Below, one piece after another: positions 1 to 11,848 of a DNA stretch of 64,000 nucleotides (its first letter is position 1; each line of letters begins with the position of its first letter). A program made the position numbers and the translations under genes. This DNA is from Valencia hispanica (taxonomy: Eukaryota; Chordata; Actinopteri; Cyprinodontiformes; Valenciidae), in assembly GCA_963556495.2 (NCBI GenBank), contig OY747705.1, forward strand, positions 22,867,501 to 22,931,500, written 5' to 3'. A model generated the notes under the pieces. That model saw only the letters and a list, made by a program, of their open reading frames with translations, was not told the origin of the DNA and searched no databases.

Positions 1-844
1 AGCTGCAGTATTTTCCTGTCCACTAGAGGGCACAACCTGCCCACAAATCTGAAGACGTTACTGTGTGTCTTAGGCTTACAAACGATGTGAACAGTTTGCA
101 TCTGCACAGTGTAGTTTTATTTACTTAAATGACACTCAAATGGTTGTTGTAAACAAACTGTACATTTTATACACATAATAATAATATTAATATTAATAAC
201 TGGAGGCTGGTTGTCTCTGCAGCATTACAGGACTAATGAGCCAGAAACCTCCATCTGAGATCAATTCAAAGGCATGAATGAAAACATTTAACACTTACAG
301 AAATTCAACATTTTTCCACTGATAAAACCGTCACAGCAAAAAATTATATATTTTACACTTCAGTCCACAAATAATTTGATAATTGAGGATGAAATTCAGT
401 TCGGAAGGTGAGCAAATCTTGGTGTTGTATTACTTGAAATTGATTAATTAAACTGAAGAAAGAGTCTGGTTTTTGTAAGTAGCACCAATATAAGTTTGGG
501 ATGAGAACTTTGCTCAAATACATTTCTAGAACATGTGATATGAAAAAAATATTGTGTGCTATGTTACGCTGTACATTAAAAATGTCCTCGAATTCTGAAA
601 TTTCCTTTACTATACTGCTCACTTGGCTTCCACGGATGCAACTAAATTTGAGATAGGGGAAAAGTGAAGAAATAAGAAATATGTGCATTTTTTTTCCAGA
701 CAGTAAAGTTTTCAAGGTAACAATAAATTGGCTGAGCTGCCTTTAAAAACAGGTCCACGGCAATATTTACCTATCAAATAGTTTCTTTGTAACAACTGTA
801 TAGTGTTAATCTTTTATTTATGTGTAGTTGAATCATAGTTATAG
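1..844. other. AT-rich flank, nothing recognised
   Basis: There is no exon with splice sites and no recognised repeat family. There is a short AT-rich simple stretch of ataata/attaat type near 174-200. The open frames here look fortuitous. Confidence 0.5.
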
Positions 845-1842
845 TAGCCTGCAAAAGTAACAGTACCCCATAAACTTTTTCTAAGTTACAAAAAACAATT
901 CCCCTTTATGTGACAGACCAACACAAAGTAGTGCATAATTGTGAAGGGAAAGAAAAGTGACAAATGGTTTTCACGTTTTATTCTTACAAATAAAAGGCAA
1001 CCTGCCCACCTGAATCAATAATTTGTAGAAACACCTTGTGCTACAATTATAGCTCCAAGTCTTTTGTTGGTATGTTTGTTACAACTTTTCACATCTCGAT
1101 ACAGAAGGTTTCGCCTGCTGTTACTTGCACAATAGCCCAAGCTCAGTCAGATCGAGGGAGAGTATCTGAGAATAGCATGTATTAAAGACATACCACAGAT
1201 TGTCAATTATATTTGGGTCTGGACTTTGACAAGGTCATCCTAAGATGCAAATATACTTTGATCTAAACCATTCCCTTGTAGCTCTGGCTGTATGTTTAAG
1301 GTCATTGTCCTGCTGGAAGGTGAGCCTGTACCCCAGCTTCCAGTGTTTTATAGCCTCTAAGAGGTTTTCTTCCAGGATTGTTCTGTATTTAGGTCCCTCC
1401 ATCTTCCCATCAACTCTGACTAACTTTCCTGGCCATGATAAAGAAGAAGAGTAAGCACACCATCATGCCGCGTTTCACAGTGAAGATGATGTGTTTGGGG
1501 CTATGCACAGCGTTTTGCTTTTCACTATAGAGCAATGCCTGTATCAGAAAAGTTACGGTTGGTCTCAGTGTCTTCCAGTTGTTTAGGTCCAGACTTTCTG
1601 GGATATGGGAGAAATCTGTTTTTATTTGGGTGTGTCAGAATAAAGGGGGTTGAAGACAATTACCCCCTACTCTTTTTAGATTCGTATTTGTAAAATATAT
1701 GTGGAAACCTGGATCCTTTCAAGTTCTCTTTATACTCTACTTTGTGTTCGTCATTGACTTAAAATATGAATGAAATGCAGTTTGATGTAATGTGACAAAA
1801 TGGGGAACAGCTTAGGGGATATGTATATTTTTTGCACAGTTT
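845..1842 (-). mobile_element. Tc1-like transposon relic A (internally deleted)
   Basis: Read on the minus strand, this carries transposase-coding remnants of a common fish Tc1-like family. The DNA shows the typical stretches coding the GENFQQDNDPKH-type region (around 1240-1440, with the usual gctctggctgtatgttt and tcattgtcctgctggaaggt). The left edge has the family terminal pattern gcaaaagtaacagtacccc; the right edge near 1770-1842 has the matching opposite end. The frames are broken everywhere and the middle is shortened. It belongs to the same family as the relics at about 19870-20910, 21870-22690 and 40145-41090. Confidence 0.8.
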
Positions 1843-2064
1843 TGTAAGCAGTTATGCTTGTTTGCAAGCTGTGCTTTTATCATATTTTACAAAAGGGCAA
1901 GGCATCAGGAAGAATTTTTATGGGACGTTTAGTTCAGCTGGTTATTATCTGGTGCGTCATCAGAATGACCCAAGTAGAGGTTTTACCTTTTGAAAAAAAA
2001 CAAGAACTGAAGAGGGGGTGAAGATGCATGTGGTGAGTTTTTGTGCAGCATTCCCTTCTCCCGC
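845..2064 (-). other. Presumed glis1 3' UTR and downstream flank
   Basis: This is sequence after the glis1 stop on the minus strand. The first canonical AATAAA on that strand is at 1626-1621 and falls inside the right part of a Tc1-like relic (about 845-1842); a weaker CATAAA-like site is near 1921. If the AATAAA is used, the 3' UTR would be about 0.45 kb and its end would be transposon-derived. No miRNA or other RNA feature is recognised. The end of the transcript cannot be fixed from sequence alone. Confidence 0.3.
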
Positions 2065-2207
2065 TCAGCTCTGTGTTTCCGTGTAGACCGACGACATGTG
2101 GCTCAAGCTGCGATCGAAGCTGCCCACCTGGAAGAAAATGCTGTCGTCGGGGCTGGAGGAATACTGGCACCCTGCGCCCCCCTGCAGCTCCTGGGTCACG
2201 CCAAATC
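2065..2207 (-). CDS. glis1: glis1 last coding exon with stop codon
   Basis: This 143-nt coding part enters in phase 1 and ends at a TGA (2065-2067). It encodes GFGVTQELQGG through an acidic, serine-rich stretch (SSSPDDSIFFQ) to SFDRSLSHMSSVYTETQS. The terminal pattern, a phenylalanine-rich core with an acidic residue before and SSVYTE at the end, is the conserved C-terminal transactivation motif shared by GLIS1 and GLIS3. The acceptor is tacaccag after an 88-bp intron. Four residues follow the SVYTE motif; known family members end close to it. Confidence 0.92.
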
Positions 2208-2295
2208 CTGGTGTAGATGTTAATATTATAATGCTTTAAGAGCACATGATTACGTCTGGTACAAATATTAGGAGTAAAAAAGTAAGAGTTTTTAC

Positions 2296-2451
2296 CTGTA
2301 GGTCCAGTGTTGCTGGTCGGCATGTGGAAGCCATTGTGTTGATGGGAGGAGTAGGCATGAGCATCTCCTGGAATGTGGACACCGCCGACTGTCTGCTCCA
2401 TTCTATAAGAGTCTCCAAAATGGAAGCAGCTCTGAAAGCTGGCTTGGTATT
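2296..2451 (-). CDS. glis1: glis1 exon: conserved FHFGDSYRM block
   Basis: This 156-nt exon is phase 1 at both ends and encodes EYQASFQSCFHFGD onward to SNTGPTG. The block SCFHFGDSYRM corresponds to the human GLIS1 motif remembered as SCFPYGDCYRM, and the following HNGFHMP corresponds to the NGYHSL region. The acceptor is tttctag after a pyrimidine-rich stretch and the donor is gtaaaa. The exon precedes the very short last intron (88 bp). Other frames across it are open but do not fit the phases of neighbouring exons. Confidence 0.92.
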
Positions 2452-3142
2452 CTAGAAAATGAAGGAGGCGTGTAGAGAGGGGAGAAAATTATGGAAGCCA
2501 GACTTGATCAGCTGCCACCAGCATCCACTGTACCTCTGATTGTTTCTAATGTCAGTCCCATCCGGCTCAAACCTAATGTGGATCTCACATTATGACAATG
2601 CTATATTTGTGCCTGTGCTAACTCTGCCAGCCTCATACTGTGCTGCATTTGTCCCCGTAGCCTCAGCTCGTACTCAGAATCAACCGCAGGAGTCTTGATA
2701 ATGGGAAAGAAGCCTTTCCTGGAGCACTTTTACGCAACTCCCCAACCACAGTGTGGTTACAGAGGCAGCCGTGTGGAGATCTTTACAGAGAAAACAGTGT
2801 TTAGGACATTTGGGGGAAAAGGCTCCAGAGTGACAGCTGAGACGGCCGAATTCATGAGCCAGCATTTTGTTGGCCAATCCAGCAATGGTAATAGGCTTCC
2901 AGCATGTGATTCTCCCAACTATAATCTTTTTTTTTTTACCTAACAGGGCTCTGACAGAGCTGTAAGGCAGCCCTAGGAGATAACAATGAAGGCCTTTGAT
3001 GTGGACATACTGCTGTGATTTACAAAAACAATGCAGTGTTCAAACTTTTATGTATCTGGCCAACTAACATGCTATACTACAGGTAGCGTTATGGGACAAC
3101 AGAATTTCTGTAACAAATTCATAATCTTTGGGTTAGTCTTAC

Positions 3143-3276
3143 CGTCAGTGGCAGGTTGTTGATTGTGGTAATGAGGGTAGGGCTTGTGGTGAGGGTGACC
3201 ATGTTGCTTCTCCTGTGAAAGAGGAGGAGGAGTTCCTGTTGCCTTCATGCCAGGAGACAGGAGGGGGCCCGACACC
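3143..3276 (-). CDS. glis1: glis1 exon: Pro/His-rich segment behind a tandem acceptor
   Basis: This 134-nt exon enters in phase 2 and leaves in phase 1. With the downstream of two adjacent acceptors (cagcag) it begins GVSGPLLSPGMKATG, matching the GLIS1 block containing GLLSP. It then runs into HGHPHHKPYPHYHNQQ, a histidine-rich low-complexity tract. Using the upstream AG would add one codon (Arg) without changing the frame. The polypyrimidine tract is a long T run. The donor is gtaagac. It is preceded by the 15-kb intron that carries most of the transposon insertions, and followed by a 691-bp intron. Confidence 0.9.
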
Positions 3277-3839
3277 CTGCTGGGACAAAAAAAAAAACAG
3301 GAGGGATCAAATAAAACGTCTTGATCTGCAATTGCATCATTCCTAAAAGTCTCAGAAATCTCCAATAAAATGCTTTGAGCCTTTATGACGTCTTGGTCAA
3401 AGCAGGAGCTACATGTTGGACTGAGAGCGGCACACGATTCGACAAACCCAGCAGATCTCTTACAGACCCAAACACACTCACAGGGAAACAGTCCAGGCAT
3501 GTGGATATTTAGGCTCCCCACACATAAGCCTCCCCTACCACATATTATGATCTTAGGTCAACAAAAATAATTTAAGAGAACACACGCATACACCCACACG
3601 CACACACACTGAATATGACTGCAGTAGTCATAATTCCTATGTTCATGGCTCCAAGAGCACAGCAAACTAAAACAAAACAATGCTGTTTACACAGTGACTT
3701 TTCTATGAAGGACATAAAGGCACCTTTAATGTTACCTTTGACGACTCAATATACTGACTTTAAAACATAGGGCAAAAGGAATTTCTTTGTATGTTACATT
3801 GTTAAGTATATATTATTTCCTTAAGATGGGATTCAGAAA

Positions 3840-4480
3840 TGAAGGAGAACAATTACAATTACAACTACATCTCCATAAATAAAAAAAAAAGATTAAAAAC
3901 TGTATTTTTTTCAGAAATTTTAATAAAAAGTGAAAATTATATATATCAATTATACACAGAGTGACATATTTCTAGTGTTTATTTCTGATCATATAGGTGT
4001 TTATAGCGCACAGATAATGAAAACCCAAAAATATAGTTTCTCAGAAAATTTGAATATTACATACATTTATAAAATTGCTTTTTTAAAATATGGAAATGGA
4101 ATTTTACTTAAATGTATGTCTATGTACTGTACAATATACACACACGGTTCTTGTTGCATGAATTACTGCATGTCCTGGAAACATCTGTGTGTGGTGGCTC
4201 TTAAAGCACCGACTCCAGCTGTAGTCTAAACCTCGGGAATCTCTCCCAAGTTCTTGAATGTACTTTGCTTTGGTTCACAATCCACGTAAGGCTGCAGTTA
4301 TCACTGGGGTTTGTTTACCTTTTCTACCACTCTTTTTCTTCCACTTAACTTTCCATTTATATGCTTTGTTAGAGGACTATTTTGTGCCTTGTCAAGTCAG
4401 CTGTCTTCCAAATAATTTTATAGGCCAAAATCTAAAATCTAACATTTATACTAAAAACGATCAATCAACGATATGAGTTT
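3840..4480. mobile_element. DNA-transposon relic, family unnamed
   Basis: The sequence agrees with pieces of a common fish DNA transposon. One end has the pattern acacagagtgacatatttctagtgtttatttct and a stretch like 'aaaacccaaa...tctcagaaaatttgaatatt'. The other part (4180-4430) has the ggtggctctTaaagcaccgac / ctccagctgtagtc type sequence. The same family is spread over 36020-37330 and 38690-38960, where the corresponding blocks can be compared. No intact ORF remains. I do not assign a superfamily. Confidence 0.55.
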
Positions 4481-4846
4481 CACTTCTAAAATTGGATTAT
4501 TCAGAAAAAAAATATTTTTCCATGATATTTTATACTAAACATATGTAAACCATACATACTAAACCTTGTGTAAATTTGAAGAGATGTTAGCATCATTACT
4601 GCATGTTTATGTTAAACTGTATAGTATTATATATATTAGGGATGGGCATAATCAATCAACGATCGATTAATTGATCATTAAGAATTTCATCGATAAAAAA
4701 TTTTTTTACCGATCAATTAACGCATTTTGCTATGTGGCAGTAATTAAACACTTAACCACAGGAGGGCGATGACTGAAAATAAAACCCACAGGCCGACTCA
4801 GTTTCTTGCCAGTTTCTGTGTATTTCAAAAGTAGCATTGTCACGAA

Positions 4847-5210
4847 GAGGTCGCAGCAAAGTGTGGCGTGGGACCACTTTGACTAAAAAATAAACAAACA
4901 AAAAAGTCTCGGTTCACTGCCAAACACCACCTCCCACCCTGGTTAGAAGCGGAGCATCCTGCTCTTGGTCTCATCCTAGCATCAAGTCGGTGTTAGCATG
5001 GAGGAGCCGAGATGTTCAACGAGCAGAGAAACTTACTCACCGATTACTTCCTGAGGGAGGCTCCGCCACCCCTGGATTGCTCCCCTACAGACTGGTGGAA
5101 AATGAATTAAACCAGATTCCAGAGGTTTGCCAGGTTAGCACGGAGGTTTGTGTATCACAGCGACGTCTGTCCCTCACAGCAGGTGATCAGCGCTGCAGGT
5201 CAGACGCGAC
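4847..5210 (+). pseudogene. hAT (ZBED-type) transposase remnant
   Basis: This is a degenerate plus-strand coding remnant. The first piece looks like the start of a BED zinc finger (RGRSKVW followed after a frame change by WDHFD). After a large deletion come LTDYFLREAPPPLD and DWWKMN, an in-frame stop, then TRFQRFARLARRFVYHSDV and a SQQVISAAG stretch. This matches the hAT C-terminal dimerisation pattern in which WW..N..RFP.LA.LAR.YL is followed by PSERVFSAAG. The catalytic centre is absent. It is a relic, not a host gene. Confidence 0.7.
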
Positions 5211-5460
5211 AGCAGCCTGATGACCGTCAGTCTGACCACCAGGCTGCTTTCACTTCTGACCCCAGCGCATGTTAACATGTTCATCTTTCTCAACACAAAT
5301 CAGTAGACTGGTGCTAAAGTTGTATATAAGTTACGGTTTCTTTTTGTGTCTTTTTTACTCTGTTAATGAGCCTAATTCATTGTTAGGTACGCTGATCTCT
5401 CTCATCCTCTTTCTCCACTCTTTTTGCCCAATTGTAACACAAAACTATCAGACCTATAAG

Positions 5461-7202
5461 CAGGGGTGGACTGGGACAAAAATTCAGCCCTGGCATTTTC
5501 TGTCCAGACCAGCCCACTACATTATCAGCCGACACAACATAAAAGTCCACAAATCTCGCATCATCTCCTCTTATGCATACTACAGTACAAATGAGAATCA
5601 GATTCCTTGATAGCAGTCAACAAATAAAGCACAAAACTGTGAACTCAAGGACTAAAACTGACAGCTATGGCAATCAATCACTTAGTATTTATTCATTATA
5701 GTCTCAACAGAGCAAATCAAGTATGAATTCATAAAACATTATAAGACACATGATATACTCAAATCAGAGACGTCAGCAGCCAAAAAGTGAGGTGGAGGCA
5801 GTGAGAGAACAAGCCCCCAAAAATGAAAAAAATTAAAAAGAAAAATGTCCAAAAATGGTATGTCTGTTTAAATTAATGACCAATCACAAACACGAAACGA
5901 GGGATTCGAGGGTCATTTGTACGTCACATTGCATTGAATTATCTAATGCAAATCTTTAATTGTGTTTTTCTCAAAATGAGTTTTTGAGAAAACGAAACGA
6001 ATAATCTTTAAATCAGTTATACCTATATACACCAAACTTTCCACCATTGTTCTGCTATGAGCTGAAAAAAAATACAGAGCGATTTGTCAATACATCGTTC
6101 TAAAAAATATATATGTGCTATTTTGTGTAAAAAAAAACAGGCCGAAAACAAGTTTTTTGGAGCTACTTACACTGTTTTTTGATTTATGAAGTAATGAAAT
6201 GAAATAAACCTATTTCCCTCTGTAAAAAGTTTTTGAAGATTTTTCAAAATCATTTAACATATATGATTAGAAAATTAAAGAAAAATTCAATCTGTGTCTC
6301 ACCAATTTTGAGATATGTTTAAAAATATATGCAAATTAGCAAGTTTTTAACCAGATTACACCTCATTTGCATATCTAAACAAAATTTATACCAAAACTTC
6401 TAATACAAAAGACGTTTGTTTTAATACTAGGATTAAGTTTATCAAGTTTCATCAAGGCATCTTGAAGCTAACTTTTTTCCCTATTCACCTGTAGCGTCTC
6501 CCCTTAATGTTTACTGTTGCTATGGCAACCAGAGACCGCTGCCGTTAGCAGCTGTCACAATTTGGCATATTTAACTAAATCAACCGCAACTACCAACAGT
6601 CAGCCCTTCAACTCTGGGCTAATATGTTTAAACAAGTATTCAGTTATTCAGGTCACATCGCGGTCGATGTAAAACCGTTTTAGACTTTATTTTGGGCATG
6701 TCTCTAAATGTAGCCGAGCCAACCCCACGCTAACATTACTTACCATGCATGTCTCCATTTGCTCCTCGCGCAGCAGCACCTGCTGCTGGGGTGGTGACCC
6801 CGGCACCAAATAGGTCTGTCAACCTTAAACATTTAGCAGCTTCCACCTCCAGAGATTTTAGCCCTTTGAGCCGTACTTTTTCAGCGCCATTGTCAGCTCA
6901 GCAGCATCCTGTCCCACCACTCCGGCCCATATCATGAGGTCCCGCCCACCCCGGTTTGGGTTGTGATTGACAGCACTGCCATGGCTCTCATAGGCTGTCA
7001 GCCCATGATTGATTGACGATGACAAACATAGACCAATAATATGTGTCGATTCTGGCAAAACAGTGCTAGCCCTCTGTAGACAATTGGCTGGCCCAATTGG
7101 AGAGGATTTAGAGAGAGAGAGAGAAAAAAACAGCGACCGGCCCACATTGAGTCAACGGCCCACCGATGATGCCCGGTATGCCAGATGGCAAGTCCACCCC
7201 TG
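5461..7202. mobile_element. hAT element nested inside the outer hAT, perfect 8-bp TSD
   Basis: Its ends are inverted repeats starting CAGGGGTGGACT (5461) and ending with the complement at 7202. It is flanked by a perfect 8-bp duplication, cctataag, at 5453-5460 and 7203-7210, which is diagnostic of a hAT insertion. The interior is AT-rich (5760-6500) with a GC-richer block near 6740-6990. On the minus strand the latter starts an ATG reading MALKKYGSKG then a stop, possibly the residue of a transposase start, but this is uncertain. It is non-autonomous or decayed. The perfect TSD suggests it is younger than its host element. Confidence 0.9.
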
Positions 7203-7582
7203 CCTATAAGTATTATATATTTTTTGATTAAGTTATTGTTTAACATGACTTTTTTTTTTTTACTTTTTTGGAGAAGAAAAAAATATGAGCGTCAGTTGTA
7301 TTAATGAGTATTTACCGTCTTTTAGCTGTCGGCTCCGCTGCTTTTAGCGCATATTTTCTTTGTGCAACTACCATGAATTTATTCCGTTTAACTGCCACAA
7401 GAGGTGTCCCACTTGTAATGAAGATCTCAATGAGGAAACACGCTATTTTTCTATTCTCACTGCATTTTAATATAAACTATGAACAATGAATTTTAATATA
7501 AAAATATCACTGATTAATCGAAAATCGATCGTTAACTCTCCCGATGATCGATGAAGACAGTTTAATTGAATGCCCATCCCTA

Positions 7583-8599
7583 ATACATATTTATCAAATA
7601 ATTGCAAGCATAAATTAAGTAAAAGGAAACATATTTTTAAAACTAACCATACACCTACATTGATTGATGTTCAGAGGAACTAATCTGTATACAAGCCTAG
7701 CAAAAAACTTGCCAACTTTTCTCTCAGGACGCTCCAGCATAGGTTTAATCAATGCCACAAAATTTTTTTGCATACAGTTCAAACCAAGTGATTAAATAAT
7801 TTGATGTTAAACAGTTGACATTCAGTTAATGAAATAAAATCAAGTCCAGACTCGGAGGTAACAGACGTGCCTCCAAAATGAGTAAATTCAGCAGCTACTT
7901 ACGACTGCATATCAGGAATGCCAACACATAAACTGCTGCTGTGTTACTACGTGCCACAGTGCTGCAGAGGCATATGGTTTGCAGTAAGCTCTGGACAAAC
8001 ATGATGACAGAGTGTTGCTCGAGGCAGCTGAGCCCTCAGATGACTGTTTGTTCCTGGCCTGGCTGGAGCCCACTGCATGACTCCATGCACGAAGGCCGTC
8101 CCACCCAGCACTCCGGCGCTGGCAGTGGTTTGAGCAGGACGTTTGGCCGGTAAAGGGAGAAGGTAATGTCAAATTGAAGGATAAGGAAACTCTAGCTAGC
8201 TTTGCAGCCACTACTGAATTTATTTTTAACCAAATTTAGCTTGAGGTGCACCAAATCGACCCTCTATCAATACAGATTACTGTAAATCAGTAAATATTTT
8301 TTGGAAAGTTGATGACCTTTTTATAAGGTCATTTTTTTGCTTCTTTTCGATCTTTAGTTTCTTTATCTTAACTGTGGATCCGTGGATTTCATGAAATGTA
8401 TGGGGCAATCAGGCTTCCTCCAGCCAGACAAATAAAAACACATATCCATTCATTTAAATTTTAATTCAACTTTACATAATAATTAGGAAATTATTGTATG
8501 TATAAATTGTTTACATTTGATAGAAACCGTGTTATTAATGTAGAAGAGCAAGTCATAATTTTAATATTTAAAATAAATTTGGTTCAAAGCTGTGGTTAC
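7583..8599. other. Intronic sequence, nothing recognised
   Basis: No repeat family, exon pair or RNA gene could be supported. There is a moderately GC-rich patch at 7900-8150 with short overlapping open frames on both strands and no splice-site support. Confidence 0.5.
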
Positions 8600-9345
8600 A
8601 AGGCTTTAAAAGATGTTGCTTGGAGATAGTTAAGGGACTGCCGTTATCCACAGTGAAAGTCTTTTAATGACATGGACTGAAAGGCCGCTCAACGAAGAAG
8701 CCATTTCATGAGAAGCCAACATGAGAGCCAGATTACAGTTTGAAAATTCACATGGGGACAAAGACACAAATTTTTGCAAACAGGTCCTGTGATCTAAATG
8801 AACCTTTGTTAGATTCAGATGAAAAAAGGGAAGGCTTGCAATCCTGAGAAAACCATCCTCACTGTGAAGTATAGTGGTGGCAGCATCATGTTGTGTGAGT
8901 GTTTTGCTGCAAGAGGAACTTCTTAAAATACAAGTAATCAGGAGGAAAGAATATTGGGTTGAAATGTTTAAGCATCTCAAGATATCAGCCAGAAAGTTTA
9001 AGTTTGGGCAAAAATTGGTCTCCCAAATGAACAATGACCCTAAGCATACCACCAAATTAGTTACAATATGACTTGAAGACAACATAACCGATGTTTTGTT
9101 GTGTGGCCATTAAAAAGCCCTGATCACAACCCCATAAAATATTTGTAGGCAAAACTAAAAAGGTTTGTGCGAGCAAAGCAACCGGCAAACCTGTCTCAGT
9201 TAGAGCAGTTCTGTCAGGAAGAATGGACCAAAACTTCAGCAAACCTCTATGAGAAGCCTGTTGAAGGATGCCCAAAACATTTGACCAATGTCTAACAGTT
9301 TAAAAGGAAAATCTATTAGGAAAATGTATATACACTTTAGAATTT
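8600..9345 (+). mobile_element. Tc1-like transposon relic E (different subfamily)
   Basis: Plus-strand transposase remnants are readable in pieces. The region 8860-8890 has the gtggtggcagcatcatg stretch coding the conserved SGGGSIM-type motif, and 9020-9060 reads QMNNDPKHTTK, matching the DNDPKHT motif around the second catalytic Asp of DD34E transposases. The stretch at 9180-9290 corresponds to the C-terminal region. Multiple stops and frame changes show it is dead. It differs in sequence from relics A-D. Confidence 0.75.
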
Positions 9346-11848
9346 CACAAAACGTATAAAAAATATTCGCTCATTAATCTGGCTTTCAGCAAATAGCAGG
9401 AAATACCAGGAGCACTAAATTTAGATTTAATGTGAGACAGTGAGAAAAAGTTTAAAATTTTTTTGTATCTGGCGTCAATTGTATGTATATTTCTAAATGT
9501 TTATGATTTTTAGATTAGAGTTTTTTATTTAAGTATTCAAGAAAGTCTACCAAGCCTCACAGAATTCGTACCTATATAATTCTGCACACATATTTGGAGA
9601 AGTCAACCAGTCTGACACAAACTGAAAGCATTGGGAACTCTAAATTTTCAAATAATTTCAAAAAAACACAGCTAGCTTTGAAGTAGTGAATCTGGCCAAT
9701 TTATTTTCCTTTTACCATGTTTTTACTTGTTAAAGTGGTATTAAAAAATACCTTTTACTTCTCATGTGTCAAAAACTGAGGATGCTTGTGTGGCACCTTG
9801 TCTGACTGCAGCCCAGAAGAAGCTAGCTGTTAGCAATCTTTACTAATTCATGTGTTGTCACAGGCCCAGAGCACAGCCCATGTGTTCCTGCAGAGAGCAG
9901 TGTTCCCCTGGGAGCTGCTGTCAGCGCAAACTCAGGAAACAGTTATACTGTTCATATTTTTACAACCTGCCTCTATGTGCAGCTAAAGAGAATCATAAGC
10001 TAATCACTGCCAGCTGCTCCATGCCCTGATTGTGCTTGTTTGGCTGGCCTAAAAGCGACTTATGCTCCAGCCTCCAGGTATAAGGAGAATCTTTCATGTG
10101 CCACATTCACCTATCGCCTAAAATTCATTATCACTAATTGTCCTGTACTAGACTGCTTTTTCCCAACCCACTCCAGTCCTCATTAGATGACAAAGCAATT
10201 TGATAACAGGCCTTATGATTTGTTCAATGTGCAGTTGGAGGATGAATTAAACGGAATAAATCGGATTTGATGGGCAATATTTCATAAAAGGAGAGGAGAT
10301 CCGGGGTGAGAATTATGCAGGGTTTCTACACATTTTCCAAGTAAACTTTCACAATTTTCCAGGCTCAAATCGTAAAATTTCTCAGTCTTTGAGTAATTGT
10401 TAATGGAAGCACGAAAATTACTAACAATTATAAACACTTCCACAGTATGCAGGCTATAAAAAAGCAAGTGAAATATGCAAAAACCACTGTAGGAACAATG
10501 TATATTTGGAGGGACTAATTGATACAAGGACAAATTGGGATGGATGAATGGATGGGAAAATGGATTGATTGATAAAACAGTCCCTTTGTCTGTTTATTAA
10601 AAAAACTACACTTCTGCATATTAGATTTTCTCAGCAAAAAAAAAAAGAAAGAAAAAAAAGAGGGAGCTCTTGTGCTCAGTTATGCAGGTGCAGACATAAT
10701 CTAAACTGGTCTCCTTAAACATCAGAAAGGGTCTCATTAAAAATAAGTTATTCTTTGTATGGAGGGACAGATGAGAAATAAGAAGGCCTGAAGATTCATG
10801 AACCGTTCTGCTCTGCTCCTCGTTCATCTTCGTTCACCTGCAGCTAACTGTCCCACTTGGGACTTGGGATCAGACCCCACAATCCCCTTCTCATCTCCCC
10901 CTTTGTAGCCAACCTTTAAACCCCCTGATGGATGACAGAGGCTTCTTTGGCACAGATTGTTGGGAACATTTCTGTTTCTGGTTAGAGGAATCAAACTCTG
11001 TTTTGGATATGAACAATAGGATTCTTCCTGAAGCTAAGCTAAAGTTAAGCCAGCCCTGCAGGGCTCCAAGTGAAGAATACAAGAATATCCTGAAGTCTGA
11101 TAGGGTTCCAGATATAGACAGAAATAAATGTGAAAGAACTCATCTTTAATAATTTAATCCATTTCGAAATGCTGTCAGTAAGCCAGCTAAGTATTTCCTG
11201 TACAAACTTCCTGCATATAGTTAACTGAGTGTGCACATACTGTAATTAACTAGGCATGGGCCAGTGTTTTGATTTAAGCAACAATCTAGAAAAAAATTAT
11301 AAAGCTGAATATATTACTTTTTAAGTTTTTTGCTCTTTATACAGTAACTGAAGCATAACAAGCTAATAATAGAAGATTAATTTAGCTATAGCTGCAGTTT
11401 TAAAACAGTGTTACCTTAATAAAAGTGATGAGTGCATTTTTCCAACTATATAGATTTCCAAACCACCAAATCTGTCTTTATTGTAGGCAAAGGAAAATAG
11501 ATAAAAAGCAATCTTTCACCCAGCTGACCGCTGGTGTGCAGCAATACACGGGGGAAGGGCCAGTGCTGTGCCACTGTGCTCAAGAGAGCTTTTCATTAGT
11601 TTTTACTGATTACTGTTAGTAAATACATTGTACAGAGGAGCCTGATCTGCTGCTGATTGGCTTTAGTCTTTCATCTGTAAATGTGCTGATGATAGCATTT
11701 AACCCAAAAATGCATCCACCTTGTCCACATTTTAGAAAGACACCATACTGTTTATCTTATTTTGGATCCTTTTGAAAGGTGCCAGAGAGAAGGCCAGAAC
11801 AACTGAAGTTTTCTTTGGCAGCATAGAGATTTGTGTAATAGTAAAAGT
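9346..11848. other. Intronic sequence, nothing recognised
   Basis: Unassigned intron sequence. A degenerate TGGA-type simple patch lies at about 10538-10575. A 22-bp segment at 9889-9910 recurs exactly at 16181-16202. No exon could be supported. Confidence 0.5.

Larger units (their letters stand above)
4637..7582 (+). mobile_element. hAT transposon relic (outer element of a nest)
   Basis: The termini are inverted: TAGGGATGGGCA at 4637 and its reverse complement ending at 7582. The flanks atatatat (4629-4636) and atacatat (7583-7590) form an 8-bp target duplication with one mismatch, as expected for hAT. Plus-strand coding remnants support this. A BED-finger trace (RGRSKVW, then in another frame WDHFD) lies near 4847-4887. 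A hATC dimerisation-domain trace near 5090-5200 reads DWWKMN, stop, TRFQRFARLARRF, then PSQQVISAAG. Most of the transposase between these is deleted, and a second hAT is inserted at 5461-7202, so the element itself is about 1.2 kb. It cannot encode a working transposase. Confidence 0.85.

Noticed and set aside
1934..2401. 155-codon minus-strand ORF spanning the last two glis1 exons
   Set aside because: It runs through the 88-bp intron and uses the wrong frame for the last exon; the spliced reading matches GLIS1 instead.
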